A stretch of DNA of 64,000 nucleotides, taken from contig JAOJBP010000001.1 of assembly GCA_028228555.1 (NCBI GenBank), positions 1 to 64,000 of the forward strand. Direction: 5' to 3'. Made by a program: the position numbers and the translations under genes. Source of the DNA: Candidatus Thioglobus sp. Its GTDB lineage: Bacteria > Pseudomonadota > Gammaproteobacteria > PS1 > Pseudothioglobaceae. Of the stretch, positions 9,989 to 21,989 are shown one piece after another. The notes beneath the pieces were generated by a model. It was not told the origin of the DNA. It did no database searches and saw nothing but the letters and a program-made list of their open reading frames with translations. Each line of letters opens with the position of its first letter. Within the stretch, counting starts at the first letter, position 1.

Positions 9989-11164
9989 CTAGTCTGAGTT
10001 AAATAAATCTCTTGTGTAAACCTTAGCTTTAACATCTTGCAATTCATTCACCATTCTATTGGCAACAATCACATCACTGATTTGCTTAAAGTCGTCTAAA
10101 TTATCAATAATCTTTGAATGGAAGAACTCATTCTCGCCCTGTTCTGTGAGTACCGGCTCATAAATAACCACTTCAATGCCTTTAGCTTTAATGCGCTTCA
10201 TGATACCTTGAATGCTTGATGCTCTAAAGTTATCAGAACCTGTCTTCATGATCAGTCTATGAACGCCAACAACCTTCGGTTGTTTGGCGATGATAGAGTC
10301 TGCAATAAAATCTTTACGCATCGCATTCGCATCAACAATAGCGCTGATTAAGGCATTAGGCACATCTGCATAATTGGCTTTGAGTTGTTTAGTGTCTTTT
10401 GGCAGACAATAGCCACCATATCCAAATGAAGGGTTGTTGTAGTGTGATCCAATTCTTGGATCAAGGCCTACACCCTCAATGATTTGTTTTGAGTTTAGGT
10501 TGTGCGTTTCTGCGTATGAGTCTAACTCATTAAAATATGACACGCGCATAGCTAAATAAGTATTACTAAAAAGCTTAACCGCCTCTGCCTCAGTAGAATT
10601 TGTAAATAAGACATCTATATCTTCTTTAATAGCGCCTTCTTGTAATAGGTCTGCAAAAACTTTAGCCCTATCTGATTGCTCACCAACAATAATACGCGAC
10701 GGATATAGATTGTCGTGTAGTGCCAAACCCTCTCTTAAAAACTCTGGTGAGAAAATAATATTATCGCAAATAAACTTCTCTTTAATACTTTGAGTGTAGC
10801 CAACTGGTACGGTTGATTTAATAATCATCACTGCATTAGGATTAATGCTAATAACATCTTGAATAACCGCTTCTACCGAAGCGGTATTAAAATAGTTGTT
10901 AGTGGTGTCGTAATCAGTAGGTGTGGCAATGATGACAAAATCAGCATTTTTATAGGCTAGCTGTTTATCCAGTGTGGCGGTAAAGTTAAGGTTTTTATTA
11001 GCTAGAAAATCTTCAATTTCAGCATCGACAATAGGGGGTATCTTGTTATTAAGTTGCTCAATCTTCTCAGGGATGATATCAAGGACGACTACCTCATGAT
11101 TTTGAGACAACAACATAGCATTAGACAGGCCTACGTAGCCGGTACCGGCTATTGCTATTTTCAT
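9989..11164 (-). CDS. ugd: UDP-glucose 6-dehydrogenase
   Basis: Oxidises UDP-glucose twice to UDP-glucuronate with NAD+. The Rossmann motif GTGYVGL begins at residue 7, and [15 protein letters not shown] contains the catalytic Cys and Lys. At 391 residues it belongs to the shorter E. coli Ugd-type class. The start ATG overlaps the stop of the heptosyltransferase gene (ATGA at 11161-11164), which places ugd second in the minus-strand run waaC-ugd-epimerase-GT2-LAB_N. Confidence 0.94.
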   Translation of the reverse strand: MKIAIAGTGYVGLSNAMLLSQNHEVVVLDIIPEKIEQLNNKIPPIVDAEIEDFLANKNLNFTATLDKQLAYKNADFVIIATPTDYDTTNNYFNTASVEAVIQDVISINPNAVMIIKSTVPVGYTQSIKEKFICDNIIFSPEFLREGLALHDNLYPSRIIVGEQSDRAKVFADLLQEGAIKEDIDVLFTNSTEAEAVKLFSNTYLAMRVSYFNELDSYAETHNLNSKQIIEGVGLDPRIGSHYNNPSFGYGGYCLPKDTKQLKANYADVPNALISAIVDANAMRKDFIADSIIAKQPKVVGVHRLIMKTGSDNFRASSIQGIMKRIKAKGIEVVIYEPVLTEQGENEFFHSKIIDNLDDFKQISDVIVANRMVNELQDVKAKVYTRDLFNSD

Positions 11165-12165
11165 GGCTTATCCTTTAATAATTCTTTCGTTATTTTAACA
11201 ATATCACTCACTTTGATCGTTTTAATTGAAAAATCATTCTTGTCAATCTTATAAGGATCGACTTTAGATTCAGACTCAAGGACTTGATTAATGTTAGTTG
11301 TATAAGTATTGCGATAACCGGGTGTTGAGCCAAATAGCGCAATAGACTGAACATTGAGTGCCCACGCCATATGAGTTGGCCCGGTATCACCGCCAATTAC
11401 TAGATCCATTTTTTCGATAAATACTTTTAACTCATCTAGCGTTAATTTATCTGCAACCTGGACTGCTGGTGCAATTTTCTGAATTTGTTGCGCCATATTT
11501 TTTTCTGATTCATTGCCCCATAGTACAATAAAATTAGCATCTAATTCTTGAGCGATTTTAGCGTATTGCTCTAATGGATAAATTTTAGACTTGAAAGATG
11601 CGCCAGGAATTAGTGCAATGTTAGCTTTGTTATCGGAAATCACACTAGGTAATATTTTGCTAATAGAAAATAAGAAAGGCTGCTTATTTAAAATCTCATC
11701 ATGTGTAATCGTAATGCCTAGAGCTCTAGCTATTATAGCAGTATTACGGTTGATAATATTTTTATCATAACCAATTTTGCAAGTATCTGTATAAAACCAA
11801 GCAGCAAATGATTCGCGTAAGGAATTCTTATCAAAACCAAAGATTCTATCTGATGGGGTTATGCGAGATACAAGTGCAGATTTAATCAATCCTTGTAAAT
11901 CAATGACCAGATCATACCTTGGTAATTTTCTAAGTTTTTTAAACTCTTTAAATAGCAAGCTTAAAGATTTATTTTTCTTAGCTTGCTTAATATTAACCGT
12001 ATGGATAGCATTGATATCAGGATTATTCATTAAGATATCTTTAAAACCTTCTTCAACAATCCAGTCAATACTTGAGTCAGGCAAATGGTGCTTGATAAAT
12101 TGCAACGCGACCATGGCGTGGATAATATCCCCTAAGGCAGAAAGTTTAACGATTGCAATTCTCAT
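11161..12165 (-). CDS. waaC: Lipopolysaccharide heptosyltransferase I
   Basis: A GT9 family enzyme adding the first heptose to Kdo of the LPS inner core. The N-terminus [18 protein letters not shown] is the conserved acceptor-site start of heptosyltransferases. [13 protein letters not shown] near the C-terminus binds the ADP-heptose donor. The frame is open to 12195, but the family start is the Met at 12165, giving 334 residues. It is divergent from glnS and heads a five-gene run. Confidence 0.9.
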   Translation of the reverse strand: MRIAIVKLSALGDIIHAMVALQFIKHHLPDSSIDWIVEEGFKDILMNNPDINAIHTVNIKQAKKNKSLSLLFKEFKKLRKLPRYDLVIDLQGLIKSALVSRITPSDRIFGFDKNSLRESFAAWFYTDTCKIGYDKNIINRNTAIIARALGITITHDEILNKQPFLFSISKILPSVISDNKANIALIPGASFKSKIYPLEQYAKIAQELDANFIVLWGNESEKNMAQQIQKIAPAVQVADKLTLDELKVFIEKMDLVIGGDTGPTHMAWALNVQSIALFGSTPGYRNTYTTNINQVLESESKVDPYKIDKNDFSIKTIKVSDIVKITKELLKDKP

Positions 12166-12216
12166 AAAACAGATTTTACTACGACCTTCGCTCAATATAT
12201 CAGTATGAGTGTTTAA

Positions 12217-12225
12217 TGATATAAT
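12217..12225 (+). promoter_or_regulatory. Probable extended -10 promoter for glnS
   Basis: TGATATAAT is a full TATAAT hexamer (12220-12225) preceded by TG one base upstream, the extended -10 form that needs no strong -35 element. It lies 28 bases before the chosen glnS start in the divergent gap with waaC. No good -35 box is seen at the usual spacing. Confidence 0.5.
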
Positions 12226-12253
12226 TCTCGCATTATTCTCCTATCCAAGATTT

Positions 12254-13924
12254 ATGAGCGACAATACGCCAATTGATAAGCCTGTTAACTTTATTCGTCA
12301 TCAGATTAATGATGACCTAGATTCTGGATTACATTCATCTATTCAAACGCGATTTCCGCCTGAGCCAAATGGCTATTTACATATTGGCCATGCCAAATCA
12401 ATTTGTTTGAATTTTGGCCTAGCAAAGGACTATAACGGCAAGTGCAATTTGCGTTTTGATGATACAAATCCTGCGAAAGAGGATATAGAGTTTGTAGAAT
12501 CGATCAAGGCTGATTTAGCATGGCTAGGTTTTGAATGGGATGGTGAAATTCAATACAGCTCTAATTATTTTCCAAAATTTTATGAGTATGCACGTGAACT
12601 GATTAATAAAGGCTTGGCGTATGTATGCTTTTTAAATGCCGAAGAAACACGTGAGTATCGCGGCACCTTAAAAGAAGCTGGCAAAGATAGTCCGTATCGT
12701 GAAACTTCTGTTGAAGAAAACTTAGCGTTACTTGCTAAAATGAAAGATGGTAAATTCTCCGAGGGCGAATGCGTACTGCGTGCCAAGATTGATATGGCCA
12801 GCTCGTTTATGTGCATGCGTGATCCAGCGCTATATCGCATTCGCTTTGATAAGCATCATCAAACGGGCAATGAATGGCGTATTTATCCGATGTATGATTT
12901 TGCACACTGTATTTCTGATGCAATTGAAAATGTCACTCACTCTTTATGCACATTAGAGTTTCAAAATAATCGACATTTGTACGATTGGATTCTTGAGCAT
13001 TTAGATGATTTTGACAAACCTGACCGCCCACATCAGTATGAGTTTTCAAGGCTTAATCTTGAATACACCGTTATGTCAAAGCGCAAACTTCAACAATTAG
13101 TGGAAGATAGATTAGTAACTGGCTGGAATGATCCACGCATGCCTACGATTTCAGGACTAAGACGACGTGGCTATACAGCGGCGAGTATTCGTGATTTTTC
13201 TGATCGTATTGGTATTTCAAAAGTTGACAGCATGACCGATATGAAAATATTAGAAGATGCTGTACGTGATGACTTAAACATAGTAGCACCAAGAACCATG
13301 GGCATCATTGATCCGATACGAGTGATTATTGAGAATTACCCTGAAGACAAAATCGAAACTTTGCAAGCGCCAATTCATCCTCAAAATGAAGCCATGGGTA
13401 AGCGCGAGATACTTTTCTCACGTGAGCTATTTATTGACAGAGCTGATTTTGAAGAAGTTGCGCCTAACAAAAAATTTAAACGCCTGGCAATTAACAAAGA
13501 AGTACGCTTGCGTAATGCTTACGTCATTAATGCTACTACTTTTGACACAGATTTTGATGGCAATATCACAACGGTCTATGCTACTTATGATGCAGATACA
13601 TTAGGCAAAAATCCGGCTGATGGTCGAAAAGTTAAAGGGGTTATTCATTTTGTAGAAGCCACTAAAGCCTTAAGAGCTGAATTTAGACTATATGATCGTC
13701 TATTTACACTTGAAAATCCAGGCAAGAATGATCATTTTGAGCAGTTAATTAACTCTGACTCACTTGTAAGCACCTATGGCGTTATTGAGCCTAGTATGGC
13801 TAATGCTGAGCCGGAAGTGACTTACCAATTTGAACGTGAGGGATATTTTTGTCGTGACAACCAATCCCCTGACGAAATCGTATTTAATAAGACAGTCAGT
13901 TTAAGAGATACTTGGAGTCATTAG
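12254..13924 (+). CDS. glnS: Glutaminyl-tRNA synthetase
   Basis: A class I aminoacyl-tRNA synthetase charging tRNA-Gln. Motifs are [15 protein letters not shown] (HIGH, near residue 35) and VMSKRKL (the KMSKS equivalent), with a two-part beta-barrel anticodon-binding C-terminus. It has 556 residues, close to the E. coli enzyme. The frame is open from 12209 but [14 protein letters not shown] at 12254 fits the family and lies downstream of the promoter-like element. Its 3' end overlaps the convergent surE by 4 bases. Confidence 0.96.
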   Translation: MSDNTPIDKPVNFIRHQINDDLDSGLHSSIQTRFPPEPNGYLHIGHAKSICLNFGLAKDYNGKCNLRFDDTNPAKEDIEFVESIKADLAWLGFEWDGEIQYSSNYFPKFYEYARELINKGLAYVCFLNAEETREYRGTLKEAGKDSPYRETSVEENLALLAKMKDGKFSEGECVLRAKIDMASSFMCMRDPALYRIRFDKHHQTGNEWRIYPMYDFAHCISDAIENVTHSLCTLEFQNNRHLYDWILEHLDDFDKPDRPHQYEFSRLNLEYTVMSKRKLQQLVEDRLVTGWNDPRMPTISGLRRRGYTAASIRDFSDRIGISKVDSMTDMKILEDAVRDDLNIVAPRTMGIIDPIRVIIENYPEDKIETLQAPIHPQNEAMGKREILFSRELFIDRADFEEVAPNKKFKRLAINKEVRLRNAYVINATTFDTDFDGNITTVYATYDADTLGKNPADGRKVKGVIHFVEATKALRAEFRLYDRLFTLENPGKNDHFEQLINSDSLVSTYGVIEPSMANAEPEVTYQFEREGYFCRDNQSPDEIVFNKTVSLRDTWSH

Positions 13925-14664
13925 TCTAGCTCGCTTAACCAATCTGAAACTGTATCAATTTCGTTGTATTTAGTTAAGTCAATTTGTAATGGTGTCACTG
14001 ATACGTAGTTATTATTAATGGCGTGAAAATCAGTGCCTACATCGTTGTCGGCTTGTTTACCATTTTCACCAATCCAATATAAAGTCACATCTTCCTTGTC
14101 TTGAACGCTAGGTTCAGACATATGGCGCTTACCTAAACGAGTCGTTTGAAACCCTTGAATATCCTCATACGCTATATCTGGAATATTCACATTGAGCACA
14201 GTATCGTGCGAAAGTTGCGAAACGTGGATTTTATTGATGACTTTTTGGGCAACTTTTCCTGCCGTTTCAAAATTCTCCCCTTGCCAACTAGCTAGAGATA
14301 TTGCCACCGATGGTAGGCCTAAAAAGCGCCCTTCTATAGCGCCAGCAACCGTGCCTGAATAGATCACGTCATCGCCTAAATTTGGCCCGAAGTTAATCCC
14401 TGTTACTACTAAATCAAACTGATCTTTTAAGAACCCACATAGTGCTAAATGAACACAATCACTGGGTGTGGCGTCAATACTATAGGTATTTTCGTTAATT
14501 TTTACTGGTTTTAGCCCTCGATTAAGAGTTAGAGAGCTACTCGCTGCTGATTTATTTTCACTCGGCGCTACAACGATTACATCATGATCCTGTGATAAAT
14601 ATTTAACTAAAGTCTGAATGCCTTTGGCTTGATAGCCATCATCATTACTAACAAGGATTTTCAT
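13921..14664 (-). CDS. surE: 5'/3'-nucleotidase SurE
   Basis: A divalent-metal-dependent survival protein that dephosphorylates nucleoside monophosphates. The N-terminal [10 protein letters not shown] carries the metal-binding Asp pair (residues 8-9), and [11 protein letters not shown] is the second family block. Length is 247 residues, as usual. The start overlaps the clpA stop (TAATG), so it is the last gene of lptG-clpS-clpA-surE. Confidence 0.95.
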   Translation of the reverse strand: MKILVSNDDGYQAKGIQTLVKYLSQDHDVIVVAPSENKSAASSSLTLNRGLKPVKINENTYSIDATPSDCVHLALCGFLKDQFDLVVTGINFGPNLGDDVIYSGTVAGAIEGRFLGLPSVAISLASWQGENFETAGKVAQKVINKIHVSQLSHDTVLNVNIPDIAYEDIQGFQTTRLGKRHMSEPSVQDKEDVTLYWIGENGKQADNDVGTDFHAINNNYVSVTPLQIDLTKYNEIDTVSDWLSELD

Positions 14665-16883
14665 TAGGTAATATCTAACGTAATTTGATCTTTTTTAACA
14701 CCAACTTTTACCATGCCGCCATTTATTAACTTACCAAATAAAAGCTCATCAGCCAACGGCTTGCGAATTTCTTTTTCAATAAGACGCGACATAGGGCGAG
14801 CACCCATTTGTGCATCATAGCCATTAATAGCAAACCATTTTCTAGCGGAATCAGAGATGGTAAGAGAAACCTTTTTATCCTCTAAAGTAGCTTCTAACTC
14901 AAATAAGAATTTATTCACCACATATACAATCGTATCTTTATTGAGTGAATTAAAGTAGATTACTTCAGACAAGCGGTTTCTAAATTCTGGGGTGAAAGTT
15001 TTTTTAAGTTCGCTTTCATAATCTAGCGCATGATCTTGCTCACTAAAACCAATCGATGCACGTTGAACACTGTGAGCACCGACATTTGAAGTCATTACTA
15101 GTATCACGTTTCTAAAATCAATTTCTCGTCCGTTAGCATCCGTCATCTTGCCGTTATCCATGACTTGCAAAAGAATATTAAACAAATCTGGGTGTGCTTT
15201 TTCTACTTCATCTAATAGCAATACTGCATATGGATTAGAGTTAACCGCTTCAGTTAATAAGCCGCCTTCATCATACCCCACGTAACCTGGAGGGGAGCCA
15301 ATTAGCTTTGAAACAGAATGGCGCTCCATATATTCACTCATATCAAAACGTAAAAGCTTCACGCCCATAATGCGTGCCAGTTGTTTACAAATCTCGGTCT
15401 TTCCTACACCTGTTGGGCCAGCAAACAAAAATGAGCCCATGGTTTTATCTTCTTGGGACAATCCAGAACGAGCTAGTTTAATTGCCGTAGAAAGGCTACC
15501 TACAGCTTCATCTTGACCAAAAACACCCAGCTTAAGCTCTTCTTCTAAATTTTTAAGTAATGACTTGTCGTCATTTGTTACTTGGCGTGATGGAATACGG
15601 GCAAGTTTAGCGACAATATCTTCAATATCACTAACACCAATATTAATTTTGCGCTTAGACTTTGGCTGAATTTGCTGCAACGCACCTACTTCATCAATAA
15701 CATCAATAGCTTTATCCGGCAAGCGACGATCATTGATATAACGATGTGATAGCTCCACTGCCGATTCCAATGCTGCAGTTGAATATTTTACTTTGTGATG
15801 ATCTTGGTAATATTTTTTTAATCCATGCAAAATCTTAACTGTATCTGTTACTGACGGCTCTTCAATATCAATTTTCTGGAATCGACGAGTCAGCGCATGA
15901 TCCTTTTCGAATACTTTACGAAACTCCTCAATGGTTGTCGAGCCCATGCATCTAAGTGATCCATCCGCTAAAGCAGGTTTAAGCAAATTAGATGCATCAA
16001 GTGATCCACCAGAAACACTTCCTGCACCAATCATAGTATGGATTTCATCAATAAATAAAATTGCATGTGGAATTTTTTCTAAATCTGTTATAACGGCTTT
16101 TAAGCGCTTTTCAAAATCACCTCGATACTTTGTACCAGCAATCAAAACACCGATATCTAGTGAATAAATACTCGCCTCTTTTAAAACCTCTGGCACCTTA
16201 CCATCAACAATTTTCTTAGCAATTCCTTCAGCAATAGCGGTTTTTCCAACGCCTGCTTGTCCAACAAATAGTGGATTATTTTTGCGACGACGAGATAATA
16301 CTTGAACAGTTCGCAAAACTTCTTCTTCTCGGCCAAGCAGTGGGTCAATCTTTCCAGACCTGGCTTTTGCACATAGATTAACCGTGTAGGTCTCAAGAGA
16401 GGATTTTTTGGGTTTTTGAGTCTCAGACTCAATAGCAACACTCTCTTCATTAGTTTCAGGCTCTTGATTAGCAATACCTTCCATCACTTCTAAGCGAGAG
16501 ATATTATTAAGCTTAAGCAAATATACGGCATGCGACTCTTTCTCTGATAAAACACTCACTAAAACATTCATCGCATACACGGTATTTTTTTGGGCCGATT
16601 GCGCTTGATAAACACTGCGCTGTAAAACTCTTTGAAAACCAACCGTTGGCACAATATCAATTTCAGAATCTTGGGCAATTAATGGCGTATGTGAATTAAT
16701 ATACTCTTCCAGCTCTTCACGAATCTCGTCGAGATCAACGCGTTTATTGCGCAAAAAAGTAATCACCTCATCAATATTCAATAAAGCGAGGAGCAAATGC
16801 TCAACAGTTACAAACTCCAGACGATTGTTTCGTGCCTGAGTCATGATAAAGTTAATTTCTTGTTGTAGTCCTGATTCAATCAT
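14664..16883 (-). CDS. clpA: ATP-dependent Clp protease ATPase subunit ClpA
   Basis: A double AAA+ unfoldase feeding substrates to ClpP. It has an N-terminal Clp_N repeat domain (about residues 1-145), a first AAA domain with Walker [10 protein letters not shown] and Walker B ILFIDEIH, and a second with GPTGVGKTE and [11 protein letters not shown]. The ClpP-docking loop tripeptide is IGF (ASIGFSEQD). The frame is open to 16928, but [13 protein letters not shown] at 16883 is the natural start, giving 739 residues. It sits directly after the adaptor clpS, as in most gammaproteobacteria. Confidence 0.96.
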   Translation of the reverse strand: MIESGLQQEINFIMTQARNNRLEFVTVEHLLLALLNIDEVITFLRNKRVDLDEIREELEEYINSHTPLIAQDSEIDIVPTVGFQRVLQRSVYQAQSAQKNTVYAMNVLVSVLSEKESHAVYLLKLNNISRLEVMEGIANQEPETNEESVAIESETQKPKKSSLETYTVNLCAKARSGKIDPLLGREEEVLRTVQVLSRRRKNNPLFVGQAGVGKTAIAEGIAKKIVDGKVPEVLKEASIYSLDIGVLIAGTKYRGDFEKRLKAVITDLEKIPHAILFIDEIHTMIGAGSVSGGSLDASNLLKPALADGSLRCMGSTTIEEFRKVFEKDHALTRRFQKIDIEEPSVTDTVKILHGLKKYYQDHHKVKYSTAALESAVELSHRYINDRRLPDKAIDVIDEVGALQQIQPKSKRKINIGVSDIEDIVAKLARIPSRQVTNDDKSLLKNLEEELKLGVFGQDEAVGSLSTAIKLARSGLSQEDKTMGSFLFAGPTGVGKTEICKQLARIMGVKLLRFDMSEYMERHSVSKLIGSPPGYVGYDEGGLLTEAVNSNPYAVLLLDEVEKAHPDLFNILLQVMDNGKMTDANGREIDFRNVILVMTSNVGAHSVQRASIGFSEQDHALDYESELKKTFTPEFRNRLSEVIYFNSLNKDTIVYVVNKFLFELEATLEDKKVSLTISDSARKWFAINGYDAQMGARPMSRLIEKEIRKPLADELLFGKLINGGMVKVGVKKDQITLDIT

Positions 16884-16900
16884 AGTATCTCTATTATAAA

Positions 16901-17200
16901 TTAGTCGCTCAATTCGCGCAAAACGCACATAAGTGGTTGTTTATTATTTCTTGCAAAATCTGTTACTTGGGTTACTTTTGTATTAGCAATATCATGCGAA
17001 TAAGTGCCACATACTCCTTCCCCATCTACATGAATTTTAATCATAATTGCATTTGCTGCTTCTTCGTCTTTAGAAAAAAACCTCATCAACACAGCCACTA
17101 CAAACTCCATAGTTGTATAGTCATCATTGAGTAATAGAACCTGAAATCTTTTAGGCTTTCCCAACTTGGGTTTGGCAACTTTAGTTTTTAATTCTTCCAT
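16901..17200 (-). CDS. clpS: ClpA adaptor ClpS
   Basis: The adaptor that delivers N-degron substrates to ClpAP. The core [16 protein letters not shown] and the later [13 protein letters not shown] are typical, including the residues lining the N-degron pocket. The frame extends to 17239 into lptG, but the Met at 17200 ([12 protein letters not shown]) gives 99 residues, the normal size. It begins one base after the lptG stop. Confidence 0.94.
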   Translation of the reverse strand: MEELKTKVAKPKLGKPKRFQVLLLNDDYTTMEFVVAVLMRFFSKDEEAANAIMIKIHVDGEGVCGTYSHDIANTKVTQVTDFARNNKQPLMCVLRELSD

Positions 17201-17201
17201 T

Positions 17202-18290
17202 TTATTGAGCTGATTTTCTTTTAAGTAAAATATAAACAAAGACTAAAACGATTAAAGTAGGAGTCGATGCAACCAAGAAGTGATTGTAATCAAATCTGAG
17301 GGATAATACCCCGCCAATTCTTGAGAATAATTCAAAAAATAAACTCAAGGCCACTCCCAGAAAAATTTTCTTACCTAATGACGCATCCCTGAGTGATCCA
17401 AAAATAAACAACATCGAGAAAATAATCATTGCTATCAGGGTGAATGGCTTAACAAGTCTCTTATACAATTCAACTTCAAATGGGTCTGATGCCAATCCAT
17501 TTTGCATTAAAAAACTAATTTGATTGTATAAATTCCAAGTAGATAATTCACGAGGCTTTTTGCGCAAACTACTAACAAACTCTTGATCAAAAGAAACTGG
17601 AACTTGATGTTGGGTTAAATGATCAACATCAAACTTGTTAAATTTCTCACCTTCACTTTGATCAATTTGATAGAGATTAACCTTTTCTAGCATTAAATTT
17701 TCACCATCAAATACGGCCTTATCAGTCTGCCCAACTGATGCTATTGTTTTATTATTCTTTAGATTAATTAACATTACATCATTAAATAGATGCCCATCAA
17801 AATTTTTGCCAACATGAACAATTGATTGCTTATCTTTTACCCAAAATCCTTGTTGATTTTTGGCCAAAATATTATGCCCAAAAGCTTTAGCTTTAGAATT
17901 TTTCGCAGCTTGATTGGTTGCAGGTGCAAGAAATTCACCGATTAGAGTCGATATAACAATAAATACCAATGCTGTTTTTAAGACAATCTTAGTGATATTC
18001 ATAATTGAAATGCCAGAACCTCTTACAATAATTAGTTGCGAAGTCCCCGCTAAATGACCTAATGCTAGAAGCGTTCCAAGAAGAATGACCACAGAAGAAT
18101 GACCAGAGATTACATCTGGTAATTTCAAAGAAATATAGATAATTGCCTCTGAAATCGTGTAATTCGCCTGTCCAATTTCATTAACTTCATTTAAAAAACT
18201 AAAAAACGAGTAAACCCCTACCCAAATCAGCATAACAGCTAAAGTATAAAAAGCCATGGTTTTAATAATATATCGATCTAGAATTTTCAT
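17202..18290 (-). CDS. lptG: LPS export ABC transporter permease LptG
   Basis: An inner-membrane subunit of the LptB2FG transporter that extracts LPS for transport to the outer membrane. At 362 residues it has N-terminal TM helices (residues 10-120), a periplasmic beta-jellyroll region rich in polar residues (about 130-265) and C-terminal TM helices. [20 protein letters not shown] is the coupling-helix region typical of LptF/LptG. Its adjacency to clpS is unusual, and no lptF lies beside it in this window. Confidence 0.9.
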   Translation of the reverse strand: MKILDRYIIKTMAFYTLAVMLIWVGVYSFFSFLNEVNEIGQANYTISEAIIYISLKLPDVISGHSSVVILLGTLLALGHLAGTSQLIIVRGSGISIMNITKIVLKTALVFIVISTLIGEFLAPATNQAAKNSKAKAFGHNILAKNQQGFWVKDKQSIVHVGKNFDGHLFNDVMLINLKNNKTIASVGQTDKAVFDGENLMLEKVNLYQIDQSEGEKFNKFDVDHLTQHQVPVSFDQEFVSSLRKKPRELSTWNLYNQISFLMQNGLASDPFEVELYKRLVKPFTLIAMIIFSMLFIFGSLRDASLGKKIFLGVALSLFFELFSRIGGVLSLRFDYNHFLVASTPTLIVLVFVYILLKRKSAQ

Positions 18291-18335
18291 TAAAATACGG
18301 GGTTCTTTCAGGTTTAATTAAAAAACAACACTATT

Positions 18336-19913
18336 ATGACAAATATTCATAACGATAAAATCCTTATTCTTGATTTTGGCTCTCAATATACGCAACTTAT
18401 TGCCCGTCGCGTGCGCGAGATTGGCGTTTATTGTGAATTGTTTCCATATGATGTAGATATAGCTTTTATCGAAAATTTCAATCCTAAAGGTATTATTCTT
18501 TCTGGCGGGCCTGACACAGTGACTACCGATGATTCAGCTAGAGCGCCGCAAATTGTGTTTGATTTAGGTGTGCCAGTACTTGGCATATGCTACGGTATGC
18601 AAACCATGGCCATGCAACTTGGCGGTAAAGCAAGTTCAGCTGAAAAGCATGAATACGGTTTTGCTCAAATAAAGTGTGAAGATGATGCTTGTGAATTATT
18701 TACTGACTTACGTGATGACACACACACTACGGGCAATGCCCTGCTTGATGTTTGGATGAGTCATGGTATTGAAGTCAATGAATTACCAAAAGATTTTAAG
18801 TTGATTGCCTCTACAGACAACTGCGCAATCGCAGGTATTGCTAATGTTAGCAAACATTATTATGGCTTACAATTTCATCCAGAAGTCACACATACTAAAC
18901 AAGGCAAGCATATTCTTGATCGTTTTATCAGCAGCATTTGCGGTTGTGAAAAAAATTGGACTACTGAAAATATTATTACCGACCTTGTTCAAGGTCTTAA
19001 AAATCAGATTGGTGACGGTAATGTGTTATTGGGATTATCGGGTGGTGTTGATTCATCTGTTGTAGCCGCCCTCCTCCATCAAGCGATTGGCGATCAACTG
19101 ACTTGCGTGTTTGTAGATAATGGCTTGCTTCGTCTTAATGAAGGCGATGAAGTCATGCAAACTTTTGCTGACAATATGGGTGTTAAAGTCATTCGCTCAA
19201 ATGCACAAAAGAAATTCTACAATGCCCTAGCAGATGAAGCTGATCCTGAAAAGAAACGTAAAATTATTGGTCATGCTTTTATAGAAGTCTTTGAAGAAGA
19301 GGCTCAACAATTAGACAATATTGAATTCTTAGCTCAAGGTACTATCTATCCAGATGTGATCGAGTCAGCAGGTGCTAAATCTGGAAAAGCTAAAGTTATT
19401 AAATCACATCATAATGTTGGAGGACTTCCAGAAGATCTTAAATTTGAATTAGTCGAGCCACTTAGAGAATTGTTTAAAGACGAAGTTCGCACTATCGGCG
19501 TCAAACTTGGTATTCCTGAACATATGCTCTATCGTCATCCTTTTCCAGGGCCGGGCCTAGGTGTAAGAATCTTAGGTCAAGTTAAAGAAGAATATGCTGA
19601 TATTTTGCGTAAAGCTGATGCGATCTTTATGCAAGAACTTTATAACCATGATCTTTACGATAAAGTTGACCAAGCTTTCACGGTTTTCTTGCCAGTTAAA
19701 TCAGTCGGTGTTACTGGCGATGAACGCAGATATGACTATGTAGTCGCATTGCGTGCTGTAGAAACCATTGACTTTATGACAGCTCGTTGGGCGCGACTAC
19801 CGTACGATTTCCTGGATTTTGTCTCTAACCGCATCATGAATGAAATCACGCGTGTATCGCGCGTCGTATACGATATTTCAGGCAAACCACCCGCTACCAT
19901 TGAGTGGGAATAG
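18336..19913 (+). CDS. guaA: GMP synthase (glutamine-hydrolysing)
   Basis: Converts XMP to GMP with glutamine and ATP. The N-terminal class I amidotransferase has the nucleophile in GICYGMQ and the His-Glu pair in HPEVTHT. The ATP-pyrophosphatase domain has the P-loop [10 protein letters not shown], and the C-terminal dimerisation domain ends in KPPATIEWE. It has 525 residues, the family norm. guaB is not adjacent. Confidence 0.97.
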   Translation: MTNIHNDKILILDFGSQYTQLIARRVREIGVYCELFPYDVDIAFIENFNPKGIILSGGPDTVTTDDSARAPQIVFDLGVPVLGICYGMQTMAMQLGGKASSAEKHEYGFAQIKCEDDACELFTDLRDDTHTTGNALLDVWMSHGIEVNELPKDFKLIASTDNCAIAGIANVSKHYYGLQFHPEVTHTKQGKHILDRFISSICGCEKNWTTENIITDLVQGLKNQIGDGNVLLGLSGGVDSSVVAALLHQAIGDQLTCVFVDNGLLRLNEGDEVMQTFADNMGVKVIRSNAQKKFYNALADEADPEKKRKIIGHAFIEVFEEEAQQLDNIEFLAQGTIYPDVIESAGAKSGKAKVIKSHHNVGGLPEDLKFELVEPLRELFKDEVRTIGVKLGIPEHMLYRHPFPGPGLGVRILGQVKEEYADILRKADAIFMQELYNHDLYDKVDQAFTVFLPVKSVGVTGDERRYDYVVALRAVETIDFMTARWARLPYDFLDFVSNRIMNEITRVSRVVYDISGKPPATIEWE

Positions 19914-19918
19914 TTACC

Positions 19919-19925
19919 AAGGAAG
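19919..19925 (+). promoter_or_regulatory. Ribosome binding site that sets the tadA TTG start
   Basis: AAGGAAG lies four bases before TTG at 19930. The only in-frame ATG upstream (19840) is inside guaA, and the next downstream ATG (19954) lacks such a site. Confidence 0.6.
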
Positions 19926-19929
19926 AACC

Positions 19930-20388
19930 TTGTCATCGCTAGATGAAAAATGGATGAAACTTGCTTTGGAGCAGGCAAGGCTTGCTCAGGCAATAGATGA
20001 GGTTCCGGTCGGGGCAATTTTAATAAAAGATGAGCAACTCATTGCCAGCGCTCACAATCAACCTATTATCAACCATGACCCAACAGCTCATGCTGAAATT
20101 CAGGTATTGCGCGCTGCAGGCAAAAAACTCAATAATTACCGCCTACCTGATACTACCTTATATGTAACTCTGGAGCCCTGCACAATGTGCCTAGGTGCGA
20201 TGATTCATGCACGTGTATCGCGCGTAGTATTTGGCGCGTATGATCAAAAAACTGGTGCATGCGGGTCTTGTCAAGATTTAACCACCAGTGATTGCTTTAA
20301 CCACTCAATTATCACCCAAGGGGGTATTTTGTCGAATGAATGCAAAAGCTTACTACAACTATTTTTCAAAAATAGGCGCAATAAATAG
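19930..20388 (+). CDS. tadA: tRNA-specific adenosine deaminase TadA
   Basis: Deaminates A34 to inosine in tRNA-Arg(ACG). The zinc and catalytic residues are PTAHAEIQVL (His-Ala-Glu) and the PCTMCLGAMIHARV block (PCxxC). The chosen start is TTG at 19930, 16 bases after the guaA stop and behind AAGGAAG. This gives 152 residues, in the normal range. The frame is open through the end of guaA, but that upstream part does not resemble the family. Confidence 0.93.
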   Translation: MSSLDEKWMKLALEQARLAQAIDEVPVGAILIKDEQLIASAHNQPIINHDPTAHAEIQVLRAAGKKLNNYRLPDTTLYVTLEPCTMCLGAMIHARVSRVVFGAYDQKTGACGSCQDLTTSDCFNHSIITQGGILSNECKSLLQLFFKNRRNK

Positions 20389-20432
20389 TTAATTAAGAAC
20401 TATACTTACATCTTTATATTCTTGGGAAAAAT

Positions 20433-21989
20433 ATGAAGATTGGTTTTTTATTACTTTTAATAATACCAATGCCACTTCTTGGCGCTAATACTTCGACTGG
20501 AAGTAATGCACTTCTAAACAACTCATCAGGCATTAAAAATGTCGCTATTGGCGACTCAGCTATGAAAGAAAACACAAGTGGCCTTAATAATACATCAGTC
20601 GGTTATTTTGGTCTGCGAAACAATACTTCAGGCAAGCAAAATACCGGTATTGGTAGCTACTCTCTGCGCTATAACACCACGGATGATGACAACACCGCAG
20701 TGGGTTTTGAATCACTCAAATATAATACCACTGGTGATAAAAATACCGCGGTGGGCAACTACGCCTTGCAAGAAAATACAACCGGCACAAGTAATACTTC
20801 AATTGGTAATTACTCACTTAGTGACAACACCTCGGGTGATAAAAATACGGCAATAGGAAGCTACTCGATGCGCTCAAACTCCTCAGGAAATGACAATACT
20901 TCCATAGGTAACTACGCTATGCGCGCCAATACTTCAGGATCTGATAATACCGCCAGTGGCAACTATTCAATGCGTTACAACACTACAGGATCAAACAATA
21001 CAGCATTTGGCAATCAAAGTATGAGATCCAATACCACTGGTGGGTTTAACACAGCAATTGGTGACGATGCACAATTAGCCAACACATCAGGATCGTACAA
21101 TGTTTCAAATGGCAATGGCACTCTTAATAGTAGCAACGGCGACAGTAATACTGCCATTGGCTATCGAGCTGGATACACCAATGCAATAGGATCTGGCAAT
21201 GTCATGATTGGGCATAAAGCAGGCTACAACGAAACCGGATCAAACAAGCTTTATATTTCCAATAGTGACACTTCGACAGCCCTCATTCAAGGTGATTTTT
21301 CCACACAAGAAGTTACTATTAACGGCAATCTTACGGTTAATACTTTGAAAGATTCGTCAGGAAACAGCATGATACGAAAAGTGGGTGATATTGTACATAT
21401 TGGCAAAAATTCTTTCACCATCGAGGACTCGTCAACCTCCAGTAGTAGCAAAGATGAAATTGCATCCAGTATTAATGAGCTTCAAATTGGTACCAGCACT
21501 TCTCACAATACAACCGTACTTGGCACACTAAGTGTACAAGCGCCAACGAGTGATAATCACGCCACCACTAAAACTTATGTTGATACTGCTACCAATGCCA
21601 ATACAACTAGCATTACAACAAACAGTACAGATATTAGTGCCGTACAATCAAAAAACACTTCCCAGGATAGCACCATTGCTTTAAATAGTACAGCAATATC
21701 TGCCAATACCACCTTGATTAACACCAATGCTAGCGCTATTAATGTCAATATTAATGCCATACAAGAACTGGAAACTGGCGTGGCGCAATCTATGGCCATG
21801 GGTGCACTCAGCACACCTAGCTTCGGTAAGTCTAATTTTTCTATTGCAACAGGCAACTACAATGGAACTCACGCTATTGCTTACGGATTTTCACACCATG
21901 ACAGTAAACAGGATATTATCTTTCGCTTACTTGGTTCGCAATCAGACGGCATCTCCAGTTCAGCAGCTTCAGTTGGCTGGAGTTTCTAA
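20433..21989 (+). CDS. Trimeric autotransporter adhesin (YadA-like)
   Basis: A 518-residue surface protein. It has a short signal peptide (residues 1 to about 18, cut near LLGA), then at least 13 head repeats of 17 residues with consensus NTAIGNYSMRxNTSGxx (residues 36-271), then a linker with a TTKTYVD stalk motif and a Thr/Ser/Asn-rich coiled stalk. The C-terminal 70 residues (GVAQSMAMGALSTPSFGKSN, then IATGNYNGTHAIAYGFS) match the YadA-type beta-barrel anchor ending in aromatic Phe. Type Vc proteins trimerise and mediate adhesion. It is much smaller than many adhesins of this type. A Wzz-like gene follows after a strong hairpin, and tadA lies upstream. Confidence 0.85.
   Translation: MKIGFLLLLIIPMPLLGANTSTGSNALLNNSSGIKNVAIGDSAMKENTSGLNNTSVGYFGLRNNTSGKQNTGIGSYSLRYNTTDDDNTAVGFESLKYNTTGDKNTAVGNYALQENTTGTSNTSIGNYSLSDNTSGDKNTAIGSYSMRSNSSGNDNTSIGNYAMRANTSGSDNTASGNYSMRYNTTGSNNTAFGNQSMRSNTTGGFNTAIGDDAQLANTSGSYNVSNGNGTLNSSNGDSNTAIGYRAGYTNAIGSGNVMIGHKAGYNETGSNKLYISNSDTSTALIQGDFSTQEVTINGNLTVNTLKDSSGNSMIRKVGDIVHIGKNSFTIEDSSTSSSSKDEIASSINELQIGTSTSHNTTVLGTLSVQAPTSDNHATTKTYVDTATNANTTSITTNSTDISAVQSKNTSQDSTIALNSTAISANTTLINTNASAINVNINAIQELETGVAQSMAMGALSTPSFGKSNFSIATGNYNGTHAIAYGFSHHDSKQDIIFRLLGSQSDGISSSAASVGWSF
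20538..21245 (+). repeat. 51-bp tandem head repeats of the adhesin
   Basis: About 14 in-frame, diverged 51-base units encode 17-residue repeats that begin with N-[TV]-x-x-G and carry N-[ST]-[ST]-G near the end. Each unit would supply one turn of a left-handed beta-roll in the trimer. Copies differ at many positions, so this is an old array. Confidence 0.85.

Noticed and set aside
20538-21245. Regular repeats considered as a CRISPR array
   Set aside because: Units are contiguous 51-base in-frame coding repeats without spacers; they encode adhesin head repeats.
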